Shown here: positions 7,811-16,496 of the stretch, piece after piece
Position numbering within the stretch: position 1 is the first letter of the stretch
Layout: the number at the start of each line of letters is the position of its first letter
DNA from: Bacteroidaceae bacterium
GTDB lineage: Bacteria > Bacteroidota > Bacteroidia > Bacteroidales > Bacteroidaceae
Length of the DNA stretch: 35,479 nucleotides
Assembly (NCBI GenBank): GCA_024695315.1
Contig: JAILIJ010000075.1
Location: 1-35,479, forward strand
Direction: 5' to 3'
The notes under the pieces: generated by a model
What the model was told of the DNA's origin: nothing
The model's database searches: none
What the model saw: the letters and a program-made list of their open reading frames with translations, nothing else
Translations under genes and position numbers: made by a program

Positions 7811-8824
7811 TTAGAATGTATTTGAAAACAAAAAGTTGGAGTGATTACATCTTTTAACGACTTTCTTGTACAAAAATCGTAATATCTTGCCTAATATGGT
7901 ATAACGAATTCCCCAGTCAGTAATTGCTTGGGCAAATAAATTTTCTATATTTTTGTTTTTCTCTGGATTTTCTATTTTGTATAGTTTCAAAGGCCTTTGG
8001 GATGGTTCTCTATCAAATTCATAAGACTGTAGCAAGTCAAAAGAACGGAAATGTGTACCATTCTTCAATCCTATATTTCTTACAAGTGTATGACTTGGTG
8101 TTAGGCATAGTCCTTTTGATTTATATATACATAATTCCCAGCAGATATCCCAAGGAATTGGATTTCTGTCAAGACTTTTTAGGCATGGAAAGTGTCCGTC
8201 GTATTGGAATGCATCAATATCTTCCTGGTTCATACCTTGAAGTGCTTCGTGTCTTGTTTTGAAGTGAATAAAGAACTTTTCCCAACGATTTTTCCATGTT
8301 CCCCATCCCCATCCAGACATGTGAGGAGTAAAATAGAAGTCCTCGATTTTATCTATATTTTTACTATTATCCCAGAGGTCAAGATTTGTAAAACCAGAAA
8401 CATGCATAACTTTTGGGGAGTCCTTATACAGTTCAAAGGCCTGGTTCATATATTCTAGATAGTATGGGGAAGTACAAATATCATCCTCGAGCACAATGAT
8501 TGTATCATAATGCTCGAAGATGAAATCTATACCTGTAAGAATATTGGCTTCGAGATAGATATTTTCTTTACGTTCTATAATTGTAAAGCTTTTGAATCTC
8601 TTGCTGCTATCAATATCTGTTTTTTTTGTGCGTAGAAAATTCCTTACGGTCTCTACTTCAGATTTCGATTTTTTATCTATGGAACCGTCCTGTAGTTTCT
8701 TTGCGCCATCTGAAAACACGAAAACATCTGTCTCCTTGGCTAATGTGTTGGCAAGGAGATGTTCTAAGGTTTTTTGTGTGTTTTCTAAACGATTGTAGAC
8801 AAATATTGCTACAGGGCTATACAT
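7811..8824 (-). CDS. GT-A fold glycosyltransferase (family 2-like)
   Basis: The 337-residue protein begins with SPVAIFVYNRLENTQKTLEHLLAN, a typical GT-A nucleotide-binding start, and carries the acidic metal-binding motif VLEDDICTS (111-119) followed by SPYYLEYMNQAFELY. It also has an aromatic/glycine-rich acceptor segment, HMSGWGWGTWKNRWEKF, at about 168-184. This pattern is shared by glycosyltransferase-like proteins of polysaccharide and lipooligosaccharide loci. Donor and acceptor sugars cannot be told. There is no signal peptide or membrane helix, so it is cytoplasmic. It starts only 7 bases after the DEAD-box helicase stop and is therefore probably in its transcript, with no other polysaccharide genes beside it. 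The C-terminal 40 residues are basic. Confidence 0.8.
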   Translation of the reverse strand: MYSPVAIFVYNRLENTQKTLEHLLANTLAKETDVFVFSDGAKKLQDGSIDKKSKSEVETVRNFLRTKKTDIDSSKRFKSFTIIERKENIYLEANILTGIDFIFEHYDTIIVLEDDICTSPYYLEYMNQAFELYKDSPKVMHVSGFTNLDLWDNSKNIDKIEDFYFTPHMSGWGWGTWKNRWEKFFIHFKTRHEALQGMNQEDIDAFQYDGHFPCLKSLDRNPIPWDICWELCIYKSKGLCLTPSHTLVRNIGLKNGTHFRSFDLLQSYEFDREPSQRPLKLYKIENPEKNKNIENLFAQAITDWGIRYTILGKILRFLYKKVVKRCNHSNFLFSNTF

Positions 8825-8831
8825 AAGCGTT

Positions 8832-10775
8832 TTATTTTTTCTTATCTTTCTTGTGTAGGTCTTTGTAGAAAGGTTGATTCTCTACTTGACCTTCAAAGTA
8901 TTTTGCCCATTCTGAAGCACCTTTTGGTCCACGTTTTGAAGTGTACCCACGTTCTTCGCGACTTGCTTTATTTGTTGTTTTTGCACTTTTGGCTTCAGAA
9001 CGTCCTGACTTGGATCTATCTTTTCCGCGATTGCCGCGTCTATCATCTCCTCTAAAGTTTCTTGATTCGTGAGTTCCTTTGCTATCTTTTGAATAGCGAG
9101 ATTTTCTTTCGCCGTATCCGTTGCTGTTTCCTCCCTTATTATCTGTCAGTTCTACATTGACTTTTCGACCGTCAAATTCTGAACCAGACATGAGAGATAT
9201 GGCTGTCTGAGCTTGAGATTCTGGAACTTCAAAGAATGAGAAATTAGTCATTAAGTCTATGCGTCCAAGAGTTATCTTTGTTCCTTTGGTTACTCTGTTG
9301 ACAAAGCCCATGAATGCGCGTGGGCTTATGCCGTCTTTTTTACCAAGGTTGATGAAAAGACGAGAGTAACCTGACTCAGCATTGCGAGGTCCTCTTTCGC
9401 CGCGCTTTCCGCGCTTTCCATCATCGCCTTTCTTATTTCCTCTGTCGGATGGAACTTCTATTTCTGGTGCATTTTTATAATAATCAAGGAATCTATTGAA
9501 TTCCATTGACACCATACGCTTGATGATGTCTTCCTTTTCCATTAGGTCGAACTTTCGATAGACTTCAGAAAGGAAAGGCGCTATTTCCTCTTCGTTAATT
9601 TCTACCTTTTCTATATCATCAATAACTTTGTAAAGTTGTTTTGCGCATATTTCTTGTCCTGTAGGTAGAATACCTGGGATGAATTTCTTCTGAATCTGTT
9701 GCTCAATTGCGCGCACTTTTGACTTTTCACGTACGTGGATAATACAGATACTTGTACCTGCTTTTCCTGCGCGTCCTGTACGTCCGCTTCGGTGTGTGTA
9801 ACTTTCAATATCATCAGGTAGTCCGTAGTTGATGACATGAGTTAGGTTATCTACGTCAAGTCCTCGTGCTGCGACATCTGTAGCGACAAGTAACTGCACT
9901 CTGTGCTGACGGAATTTTTGCATTGTCAAGTCGCGTTGTGCCTGCGAAAGTTCGCCATGTAGAGATTCGGCGTTATAGCCGTCTTGAATCAATTTGTCTG
10001 CTATTTCTTGTGTCTCCATACGAGTACGACAGAATATAATAGCATAGATTTCAGGATAATAGTCAGCAATGCGTTTGAGTGCATTATATTTATCCTTAGC
10101 ATGAACAAGATAGTATATATGGTTTACTTTTTCTGCTCCTTCGTTTCTACTTCCTACAACAATTTCTTTTGCATCGTGGAGATATTTCTTACTGATGCGT
10201 TCGATTTCTTTACTCATTGTTGCAGAGAATAGTAGTGTGTTGCGATCAGTAGGTACGCCCTCAAATATTGCGTCAATACTGTCTGTAAATCCCATGTTTA
10301 GCATTTCGTCAGCTTCGTCAAGAACAACATTCTGGACGTTCTGAAGTTTTGCAACACCACGTTCCATGAGGTCTACAAGTCGACCTGGTGTAGCTACAAT
10401 AACTTGAACACCACGTTTTAGTTGACGAATTTGTGGTTCAATGCTTGCTCCTCCATATACTGCAAGTACATGAAGTCCATCTATATATTTTGAATATTCC
10501 TTCAAATCGTCTGCTATCTGAAGGCATAATTCGCGTGTAGGTGATAGGATGAGAGCCTGTACTTCGTTGCTCTCTGTATTTACTTTTTGTAGTACTGGCA
10601 AGCCATAAGCAGCGGTTTTGCCTGTTCCTGTCTGAGCTAAAGCGACAACGTCATTATTATTTCCAAGGAGGTAAGGAATCACTTCCTCTTGCACGGGCAT
10701 TGGATTTTCGTAGCCCATCTCCGTAATTGCTTTGAGTATTTCACCAGAAACACCCAATTCTTCAAATGTTTTCAA
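8832..10775 (-). CDS. DEAD-box ATP-dependent RNA helicase with DbpA-type RNA-binding domain
   Basis: The 647-residue protein has all helicase core motifs: the Q-motif region (MPVQEEVIPYL), Walker A AQTGTGKT (47-54), PTREL, TPGRL, DEAD (153-156), SAT (184-186), ATDVAARGLDV and HRSGRTGRAG (about 328-337). After a linker rich in K, R and G, residues about 478-553 form a DbpA/CsdA-type RNA-binding domain (YSRLFINLGKKDGISPRAFM). A basic, disordered RG/KS-rich tail ends the protein. It resembles DeaD/CsdA, which remodels RNA during ribosome assembly, cold response and mRNA decay. Its own -7 promoter is at 10817-10824, giving a short leader. The downstream glycosyltransferase follows after 7 bases. 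The exact paralogue name (deaD, rhlE or csdA) cannot be fixed by eye. Confidence 0.93.
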   Translation of the reverse strand: MKTFEELGVSGEILKAITEMGYENPMPVQEEVIPYLLGNNNDVVALAQTGTGKTAAYGLPVLQKVNTESNEVQALILSPTRELCLQIADDLKEYSKYIDGLHVLAVYGGASIEPQIRQLKRGVQVIVATPGRLVDLMERGVAKLQNVQNVVLDEADEMLNMGFTDSIDAIFEGVPTDRNTLLFSATMSKEIERISKKYLHDAKEIVVGSRNEGAEKVNHIYYLVHAKDKYNALKRIADYYPEIYAIIFCRTRMETQEIADKLIQDGYNAESLHGELSQAQRDLTMQKFRQHRVQLLVATDVAARGLDVDNLTHVINYGLPDDIESYTHRSGRTGRAGKAGTSICIIHVREKSKVRAIEQQIQKKFIPGILPTGQEICAKQLYKVIDDIEKVEINEEEIAPFLSEVYRKFDLMEKEDIIKRMVSMEFNRFLDYYKNAPEIEVPSDRGNKKGDDGKRGKRGERGPRNAESGYSRLFINLGKKDGISPRAFMGFVNRVTKGTKITLGRIDLMTNFSFFEVPESQAQTAISLMSGSEFDGRKVNVELTDNKGGNSNGYGERKSRYSKDSKGTHESRNFRGDDRRGNRGKDRSKSGRSEAKSAKTTNKASREERGYTSKRGPKGASEWAKYFEGQVENQPFYKDLHKKDKKK

Positions 10776-10816
10776 ATTTTTATTTTTCTTAATAAATATA
10801 AATACCTATTTCTTTG

Positions 10817-10824
10817 CAAAGTTA
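10817..10824 (-). promoter_or_regulatory. Bacteroidota -7 element for the DEAD-box helicase
   Basis: TAACTTTG on the minus strand matches TANNTTTG and lies 41 bases upstream of the helicase ATG. No exact -33 TTTG is present at 19-bp spacing. Confidence 0.55.
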
Positions 10825-11038
10825 CGACTTTTCATTTATATAAATAGTATTTATTTGATGAAAAATGTAAATATACATATATCATGGAATTAAAACTATC
10901 AAATAAGTACACATTATAATCATTACATGCAAAAAAGTGTCCACCTTACTTTTAAAAATCATTTAATGCTTGTTAAATGGACGTTAAATGTCATATTACT
11001 AGTCAACCTAAAAAATCGGGTCAAAATTTAGTTTTTTT

Positions 11039-11082
11039 CTCCTTCGTTTGTCCTTCGTTTGTCCTTCGTAACTCGTTCGTAA
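11039..11082 (-). repeat. 44-bp element of 11-bp-phased ACGAAGG units, copy 1
   Basis: Read on the minus strand after two leading T bases, the element is four units spaced exactly 11 bp apart: ACGAACGAGTT, ACGAAGGACAA, ACGAAGGACAA and a final ACGAAGGAG. The two middle units are identical. An inverted second copy lies at 24972-25015 with 35 of 44 positions identical, and 8 of the 9 differences fall outside the 7-base cores. Both copies sit in long gaps upstream of minus-strand promoters. Function is unknown. Confidence 0.75.
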
Positions 11083-11109
11083 AACTTATATCCAATTTTG
11101 TAAATTATA

Positions 11110-11154
11110 TTGGTTGTGAAATAGTCTATAATTTTGAACTAATTCCACAACCAA
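11110..11154. repeat. Inverted repeat beside the phased element, copy 1
   Basis: Arms TTGGTTGTG (11110-11118) and CACAACCAA (11146-11154) are perfectly complementary over 9 bp with a 27-base loop. A similar inverted repeat (GGTTACAA/TTGTAACC) lies at 25041-25095 beside the second phased element. The long loop makes a simple terminator unlikely. Confidence 0.5.
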
Positions 11155-11204
11155 ATATTATTTTACGAGAAAACCATTTATGAAATGTAAGCAGATGACT
11201 GTAT

Positions 11205-12116
11205 TTACACTCCATCAAAGAAATTGTCGTACTTATGTTCCCACACTTCTATATCTTTAAGAATTTCTTTTACATTCTTGTATCTTTCCTCATGATGCCT
11301 CTTAGTACATTTCATGGCAATCATTTTCAGGTGATTGCTAGCACGTGTAGGATCTTTCTTTCTTACATTTATGATAAACTTTATGATTTGTCCTATTTCA
11401 TATATGTCGGTTTGTTCATCGAGCGGCATTCCCTTTTGCATTTCTGGTGGAAAATTCGTACTAAGGAAAGGCTTGAATTTAACGTTATCATGATGTGCTG
11501 CGGCAAGTCCAATATTGAGTAGGACCATATCGTGGTCGGCATTCATCTTAATTAGAATGTTTTCTGGATTTATATTAAAACTGCATAGTCCCTTATTATG
11601 AAGGAATCCTACTGTTTTAATCAATTCCTTTAAGAATTTGATAGTTGTCCTACGTTTGAAGAAATATTCAGGGAATTGTTCCACGAAACCGTTTAATGAC
11701 ATTCCTGGAATAAGTTTGCTTATTACGACTTTTTCCTCAGGAATATAGTCGTAGATATCAACAAGTCCTGGACATTGTCCCAAATTCATAACTTTATGCA
11801 ATTCGAATTCGCGTTCGAGCATGTTTATACATTCTGGATGTATTTTATCAAAATTTTTGGTAACTCGTCTCAAAACCAGTTCTGTATCATTCTCTGCATC
11901 GTCTTCAAGTGTGAGTCGAAAACACTCATAGATTCTACCACTAACAAGCATCTTTCCGAGAACTTGATAGTGTTTGTCATTGACGGAAATCTCGTCTTGT
12001 TTAAGTTTTCCCAACAGAAAGTTGTTATCACCGGTGAACACTTTAAGAAAACTACCGAGAGCATTTGTGATGGATTGCATCACATTCTCATTTTGTACAT
12101 TATTTGCTTTTCCCAT
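11205..12116 (-). CDS. Predicted protein pseudokinase
   Basis: The 303-residue protein has a eukaryotic-like kinase fold read from its sequence order: a VAIK-like strand ELVLRRV (79-85), an alpha-C segment LEREFEL with E101, a hinge-like VVISKLIPGMSLNGFV, a catalytic-loop-like SFNINPENILIKM (179-191), a DFG-position NIG (201-203), a PPEM activation-segment end (223-226) and DIYEIGQII (237-245). The key residues are replaced: VAIK Lys by Arg83, HRD by SFN (Asp to Asn181) and DFG by NIG (Asp to Asn201). NPEN and the DxYxxG motif are kept, so the fold is probably intact but phosphotransfer is doubtful. No membrane segment or sensor domain is seen. It starts 69 bases after mutS with no promoter or terminator between them, suggesting co-transcription. 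Confidence 0.75.
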   Translation of the reverse strand: MGKANNVQNENVMQSITNALGSFLKVFTGDNNFLLGKLKQDEISVNDKHYQVLGKMLVSGRIYECFRLTLEDDAENDTELVLRRVTKNFDKIHPECINMLEREFELHKVMNLGQCPGLVDIYDYIPEEKVVISKLIPGMSLNGFVEQFPEYFFKRRTTIKFLKELIKTVGFLHNKGLCSFNINPENILIKMNADHDMVLLNIGLAAAHHDNVKFKPFLSTNFPPEMQKGMPLDEQTDIYEIGQIIKFIINVRKKDPTRASNHLKMIAMKCTKRHHEERYKNVKEILKDIEVWEHKYDNFFDGV

Positions 12117-12185
12117 AGTGTAATTATTTTTAGGTTTATATATTATGCGAGTTGCGTGTTCTGAGCGGTAGGACTTGTTGTGGAA

Positions 12186-14804
12186 CTATCCTTTGACGAT
12201 TTTCTTTATCTCGTTTAGCTTGTTTAGGGCTTCGAGTGGTGTAAGAGTGTTTACATCAATATTTAGAATTTCGTCTCTAACCTGGCAGAGTACAGGATCA
12301 TCCAGTTGGAAGAAACTAAGCTGAGCATTAGAAGGAGCTTGTATATTTTCCGTTTTTGGTTTTGAAACTCCCTCGCCTGAGTTATTTCTTTCCAAATCTT
12401 TAAGTACTTGTTCGGCACGTTTTACGATTGTGTTATTCATGCCAGCAATTTTTGCTACATGAATACCAAAAGAATGCTCGCTACCCCCAGCAACAAGTTT
12501 TCGCATGAAGATAACTTTGCCGTCAACCTCCTTTACGGAAACATTATAGTTTTTAACTCTTGGCAGAGATTTTTCCATTTCGTTGAGTTCGTGGTAATGA
12601 GTGGCGAATAGGGTACGTGCATGAGCTTTTGGGTTCTCGTGAATATATTCTACGATAGACCATGCTATGGATATACCATCGTATGTAGATGTGCCTCGTC
12701 CAAGCTCGTCAAATAGGACGAGTGAACGCTCAGAAATATTATTTAATATGCTGGCAGCTTCGTTCATCTCAACCATAAATGTAGATTCGCCTGCGGAGAT
12801 GTTGTCACTTGCTCCAACGCGTGTAAAAATCTTGTCTGCAAGTCCAATATGTGCGCTATCGGCAGGAACGAAAGCACCTATTTGTGCTAATAGTGTTATT
12901 AGGGCTGTTTGACGTAATAAAGCGGATTTACCAGCCATGTTTGGACCTGTAAGAATTATTACTTGTTGTTTTTCTGAGTCCAAAAAGATATCATTAGGCA
13001 CATACTGTTCACCTATAGGCATTTGTCTTTCGATAACAGGGTGTCGTCCTTGTTTTATGTCTATTACTAGACTATCGTCGACTACAGGGCGAATATATTT
13101 ATATTCCTTAGCTGCCATAGCAAACGATAATAGGCAATCTACCTGTGCTATGAGAGTAGAGTCTGTTTGTATCTGTGGTATATACTCAGTTGCCTTGTTT
13201 ACGAGTTCGTTGAAAAGAGTAGATTCCAGGACTTCGATTTTCTCTTCTGCCCCCATTATCTTTTCTTCATACTCTTTTAACTCTTGGGTAATGTATCTTT
13301 CAGCCTGCACAAGGGTCTGTTTTCTAATCCATTCTTGTGGCACAAGATCCTTGTATGTATTACGAACTTCAATATAGTAGCCAAAGACATTATTGAATCC
13401 AATCTTAAGACTTTGTATACCTGTGGCTTCAATTTCTCTTTGTTGAATTTTCAACAGATAATCTTTTCCGCTAAATGCTATTTGTCTCAGTTCATCAAGT
13501 TCGGCATTATATCCTTCTTTGATGACTTGTGCTTTACCTACTTGTATTGGAGGACTTGCCACAAGTTCATTTTCTATCTTGTCTCTGAGTTCTGTACATG
13601 CGTCAAGTTTCTCTCCGATAAGTCGTATACTTTCGCTGTCGGCATCAAGGCAAAGCTTCTTGATTGGTTCAATGGCATTAAGGGCGTTTTTGAGTTGTGC
13701 AATTTCTCTTGGATTAGCACGTCCTACGGCTATTTTGGATCCTATACGTTCAAGATCACCTATTTGAGCCATAAGCTCTTCAATAGAATCTCTAAAGTCA
13801 GGCTCTTTGAAAAAATATTCTACTACGTCTTGTCTTTTTTGAATTTGACTTACGTTCTTTAGCGGGAAAACGACCCATTTTCTCAGCATTCGTCCTCCCA
13901 TAGGGCTTACAGTTTTATCTATGACGCTAAGTAGACTTTTGCCTCCCTCATTCATAGAATCTATAAGTTCCAGACTACGAATAGTAAATCTGTCAAGACG
14001 GACATATTTATTTTCTTCAATCTGGGAAATGTTGCGTATATGGCTTATGTTGTTATGAAGCGTTTGTTCCAGGTAATAAAGTATTGCACCGGATGCAATT
14101 ATTCCGTCCTTCAAATGTTCAATGCCAAATCCTTTGAGATTTTTAACTCCAAAATGTCCAAGAAGTTTTGTCCTTGCTGATTCATCAGTATAAACCCAAT
14201 CATCCATTTCGAAGGTAAAAAACTTATTGCCAAAATTGCCTTCAAACATTAGTTTTTTTCCTCTTTCAAAAAGAACTTCTTTTGGAGAGAAATTTGAAAG
14301 AAGTTTGTCTACGTAATCAGTAGTACCTTCAGCTGTAAGGAATTCACCTGTAGAAATATCTAAGAAAGCTACGCCACATGCAGCCTTGCCGAAATGTACT
14401 GACGCAAGGAAGTTATTTTCTTTGTAGTTTAGTACGGTATCGTCAAGAGCAACACCTGGAGTGACAAGTTCTGTTATTCCTCGTTTTACGAGTTTCTTTG
14501 TTAATTTAGGATCTTCGAGTTGGTCACATATTGCAACTCTCTTTCCTGCTCTGATAAGTTTTGGAAGGTATGTGTCTAGTGCGTGATGTGGAAAACCTGC
14601 CATGGCTGTACCACTGGCATTTGTTCCTGCTACACTACTTCTTTTTGTTAAAGTTATACCTAAAATTTCAGCTGCTACACTTGCATCCTCATTATATGTT
14701 TCATAGAAGTCACCACAACGAAACAGTAGCAGAGCATCAGGATGCTTTGCTTTCAAATCATAGAACTGCTTCATCATAGGTGTTAATTCTTCTTTTTTTG
14801 CCAT
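12186..14804 (-). CDS. mutS: DNA mismatch repair ATPase MutS
   Basis: The 872-residue protein is a full-length MutS1. The mismatch-reading motif GDFYE (31-35, F33 and E35) is in the N-terminal domain ([14 protein letters not shown]). The connector, lever (clamp) and ATPase domains follow in order; Walker A is GPNMAGKS (620-627), the signature region is [15 protein letters not shown] (666-680) and Walker B is [11 protein letters not shown] (696-706). The C-terminal end, [17 protein letters not shown], matches the usual final segment. MutS binds base mismatches and recruits MutL after replication. It has its own -7 element at 14850-14857, shares a 172-base divergent control region with the DUF4294 gene and is followed by the pseudokinase. 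Confidence 0.97.
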   Translation of the reverse strand: MAKKEELTPMMKQFYDLKAKHPDALLLFRCGDFYETYNEDASVAAEILGITLTKRSSVAGTNASGTAMAGFPHHALDTYLPKLIRAGKRVAICDQLEDPKLTKKLVKRGITELVTPGVALDDTVLNYKENNFLASVHFGKAACGVAFLDISTGEFLTAEGTTDYVDKLLSNFSPKEVLFERGKKLMFEGNFGNKFFTFEMDDWVYTDESARTKLLGHFGVKNLKGFGIEHLKDGIIASGAILYYLEQTLHNNISHIRNISQIEENKYVRLDRFTIRSLELIDSMNEGGKSLLSVIDKTVSPMGGRMLRKWVVFPLKNVSQIQKRQDVVEYFFKEPDFRDSIEELMAQIGDLERIGSKIAVGRANPREIAQLKNALNAIEPIKKLCLDADSESIRLIGEKLDACTELRDKIENELVASPPIQVGKAQVIKEGYNAELDELRQIAFSGKDYLLKIQQREIEATGIQSLKIGFNNVFGYYIEVRNTYKDLVPQEWIRKQTLVQAERYITQELKEYEEKIMGAEEKIEVLESTLFNELVNKATEYIPQIQTDSTLIAQVDCLLSFAMAAKEYKYIRPVVDDSLVIDIKQGRHPVIERQMPIGEQYVPNDIFLDSEKQQVIILTGPNMAGKSALLRQTALITLLAQIGAFVPADSAHIGLADKIFTRVGASDNISAGESTFMVEMNEAASILNNISERSLVLFDELGRGTSTYDGISIAWSIVEYIHENPKAHARTLFATHYHELNEMEKSLPRVKNYNVSVKEVDGKVIFMRKLVAGGSEHSFGIHVAKIAGMNNTIVKRAEQVLKDLERNNSGEGVSKPKTENIQAPSNAQLSFFQLDDPVLCQVRDEILNIDVNTLTPLEALNKLNEIKKIVKG

Positions 14805-14849
14805 TTTGTCTTAATTGTAAATTTTGCCTTACTACTTACTTAATTTAGG

Positions 14850-14857
14850 CAAAGATA
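14850..14857 (-). promoter_or_regulatory. Bacteroidota -7 element for mutS
   Basis: TATCTTTG on the minus strand lies 45 bases upstream of the mutS ATG. It matches TANNTTTG; the -33 box is not obvious. It is back-to-back with the DUF4294 promoter at 14954-14961. Confidence 0.55.
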
Positions 14858-14953
14858 GCAAAACAAAGTCAATAAATGAATTGTTATTACTTAAAAAGTT
14901 TAAAAAATAAGTATATAAAAAGTTAAAATTAATAGTGTTATTATTTTTCTTCT

Positions 14954-14961
14954 TATTTTTG
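14954..14961 (+). promoter_or_regulatory. Bacteroidota -7 element for the DUF4294 gene
   Basis: TATTTTTG on the plus strand matches TANNTTTG and ends 15 bases before the ATG at 14977. The predicted leader is only about 10 bases. No exact -33 TTTG was found. Confidence 0.5.
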
Positions 14962-14976
14962 TAAGCAATTTATTAT

Positions 14977-15624
14977 ATGAAACGCATTTGTGTCCATATC
15001 TCACTTTGCTTCCTACTTTTAATGTTTATATTACCAGTAAGAGGACAGCAAATAGAAGCCACTCGAGAATTTGATGTGGCCATGACAGGTGCGCCTATAT
15101 TTTCACACGCATATTATTTTACTGGAATGGTAGAAGTCGATGGAGAAATGATTCCTAGTTTCCTATATTCGGACTTTTATGTTTTTCCTAAATTAGTATT
15201 TAAGAATCACCGTCAAGCAAAGAAATATTATAGGATGGCCAATAATATAAAGAAAGTCTATCCTATTGCTTGTGAGATAAAGCAAACCCTTGATAAGACA
15301 ATAGCCCACTTAGACTCTTTGCCAACTAAGAAGGAAAAAGATGAATATATGAAACAGGCGGAGAAAGATTTGAAAAAGCAATATACTCCTCGCCTCAAGA
15401 AACTGACCTTTTCTCAAGGTAAATTGTTAATTAAACTTGTAGACCGCCAATGTGATCAGACGAGTTATGAGCTTATAAAAACATATATGGGTGGATTTAA
15501 GGCTGGTTTCTATAATGCTTTTGCTAGTTTGTTTGGGGCAAGCCTAAAGAAAGAGTATGATCCTGAATGTGATGATAGGTTGACAGAGCGCTGTATTATG
15601 CTTATAGAGTCTGGTCAGATGTAG
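14977..15624 (+). CDS. DUF4294 family exported protein
   Basis: The 215-residue protein starts with a signal peptide (hydrophobic CFLLLMFILPV, likely cleaved near residue 23-24). The mature part contains the sequence typical of DUF4294: VEVDGEMIPSFLYSDFYVFP, KNHRQAKKYYRMANNIKKVYP, then TFSQGKLLIKLVDRQCDQTSYELIK and GGFKAGFYNAFASLFG. The family is widespread in Bacteroidota and has no established function; it is probably periplasmic. It is a single-gene plus-strand unit, divergent from mutS and convergent with the frd operon, with the bidirectional terminator at 15679-15710 after it. The domain ID is from memory of the family's conserved segments. Confidence 0.82.
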   Translation: MKRICVHISLCFLLLMFILPVRGQQIEATREFDVAMTGAPIFSHAYYFTGMVEVDGEMIPSFLYSDFYVFPKLVFKNHRQAKKYYRMANNIKKVYPIACEIKQTLDKTIAHLDSLPTKKEKDEYMKQAEKDLKKQYTPRLKKLTFSQGKLLIKLVDRQCDQTSYELIKTYMGGFKAGFYNAFASLFGASLKKEYDPECDDRLTERCIMLIESGQM

Positions 15625-15678
15625 TATTGGCCTTTTTGCATATCATTTATTAATTTTGAAATTCGATTATTTATATAA

Positions 15679-15710
15679 AAAGAGCCTGTTGGTGATACAA
15701 CAGGCTCTTT
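15679..15710. terminator. Bidirectional terminator between DUF4294 gene and frdB
   Basis: A 13-bp perfect stem (AAAGAGCCTGTTG, 15679-15691; complement at 15698-15710) with a 6-base loop has A/T-rich runs on both sides, so it can end transcripts from both convergent genes. Confidence 0.88.
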
Positions 15711-15729
15711 CATTTATATTGTGACTATA

Positions 15730-16494
15730 TTAGTCAGCAAGTTTAGCTTTAATGAACTCGCGGTTGAGACGAGCGATATTAGCGATAGTCTCGCACTTTG
15801 GACAAACAGCTTCACAAGCACGTGTGTTTGTACAGTTACCGAAACCAAGTTCGTCCATCTTAGCTACCATTGACTTAGCACGCTTAGCAGCCTCTACACG
15901 TCCCTGTGGAAGGAGAGCGAGCTGAGATACTTTAGATGAAACGAAGAGCATAGCAGAACCGTTCTTACAAGCGGCAACACAAGCACCACAACCGATACAG
16001 CTTGCGCAGTCCATAGCCTCGTCAGCATCTGGCTTAGGGATGAGGATTGCGTTTGCATCCTGTGGAGCACCTGTACGTACAGTAGTGTAGCCACCAGCCT
16101 GCATAATCTTATCGAAAGCTGTACGGTCAACCATACAGTCCTTGATTACTGGGAAACCAGCAGAACGCCATGGCTCTACAGTAATAACGTCACCATCATT
16201 GAACTTACGCATATAGAGCTGACAAGTTGTTGCTCCGCGTTCAGTCTTACCATGTGGAGTACCATTAATGTAGAGTGAACACATACCGCAAATACCCTCG
16301 CGGCAGTCATGATCGAAAACGAAAGGCTCCTTGCCTTCTTCGATAAGTTGCTCGTTAAGAATATCGAGCATTTCGAGGAATGAAGTATCACCTGGGATAT
16401 CCTTCATTACCTTCTCCTCAAAATGGCCAGCATCCTTTGGGCCATTCTGCTTCCAATATTTTACTGTGAATGATGTTAAAACCTTCTCTGCCAT
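15730..16494 (-). CDS. frdB: Fumarate reductase/succinate dehydrogenase iron-sulfur subunit
   Basis: The 254-residue subunit carries electrons between the cytochrome b subunit and the flavoprotein. The N-terminal ferredoxin-like domain has the [2Fe-2S] cysteines C64, C69, C72 and C91 (CREGICGMC, then TTCQLY). The C-terminal domain has the [10 protein letters not shown] cluster motif (C163, C166, C169, C172, with C176) and the second set at C221, C227, C231 and C234 ([14 protein letters not shown]) for the [4Fe-4S] and [3Fe-4S] centres. It starts 2 bases after frdA and is last in the operon. Codon use is strongly biased, as in the rest of the operon, indicating high expression. In fermenting Prevotella and Bacteroides the complex mainly reduces fumarate to succinate; sequence alone does not fix the direction. 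Confidence 0.95.
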   Translation of the reverse strand: MAEKVLTSFTVKYWKQNGPKDAGHFEEKVMKDIPGDTSFLEMLDILNEQLIEEGKEPFVFDHDCREGICGMCSLYINGTPHGKTERGATTCQLYMRKFNDGDVITVEPWRSAGFPVIKDCMVDRTAFDKIMQAGGYTTVRTGAPQDANAILIPKPDADEAMDCASCIGCGACVAACKNGSAMLFVSSKVSQLALLPQGRVEAAKRAKSMVAKMDELGFGNCTNTRACEAVCPKCETIANIARLNREFIKAKLAD

Positions 16495-16496
16495 AA

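Larger units (their letters stand above)
10825..11204. other. 380-bp AT-rich non-coding gap
   Basis: This gap separates the helicase promoter from the stop of the pseudokinase gene. It holds the phased repeat at 11039-11082 and a long-loop inverted repeat at 11110-11154. A short open frame at 10977-11183 overlaps both and has no family resemblance, so it is not called as a gene. No RNA gene was recognised. Confidence 0.6.

Noticed and set aside
12408-13862. Plus-strand frames up to 192 codons opposite mutS
   Set aside because: mutS is complete with all motifs in its own frame, and the antisense products look like random sequence.
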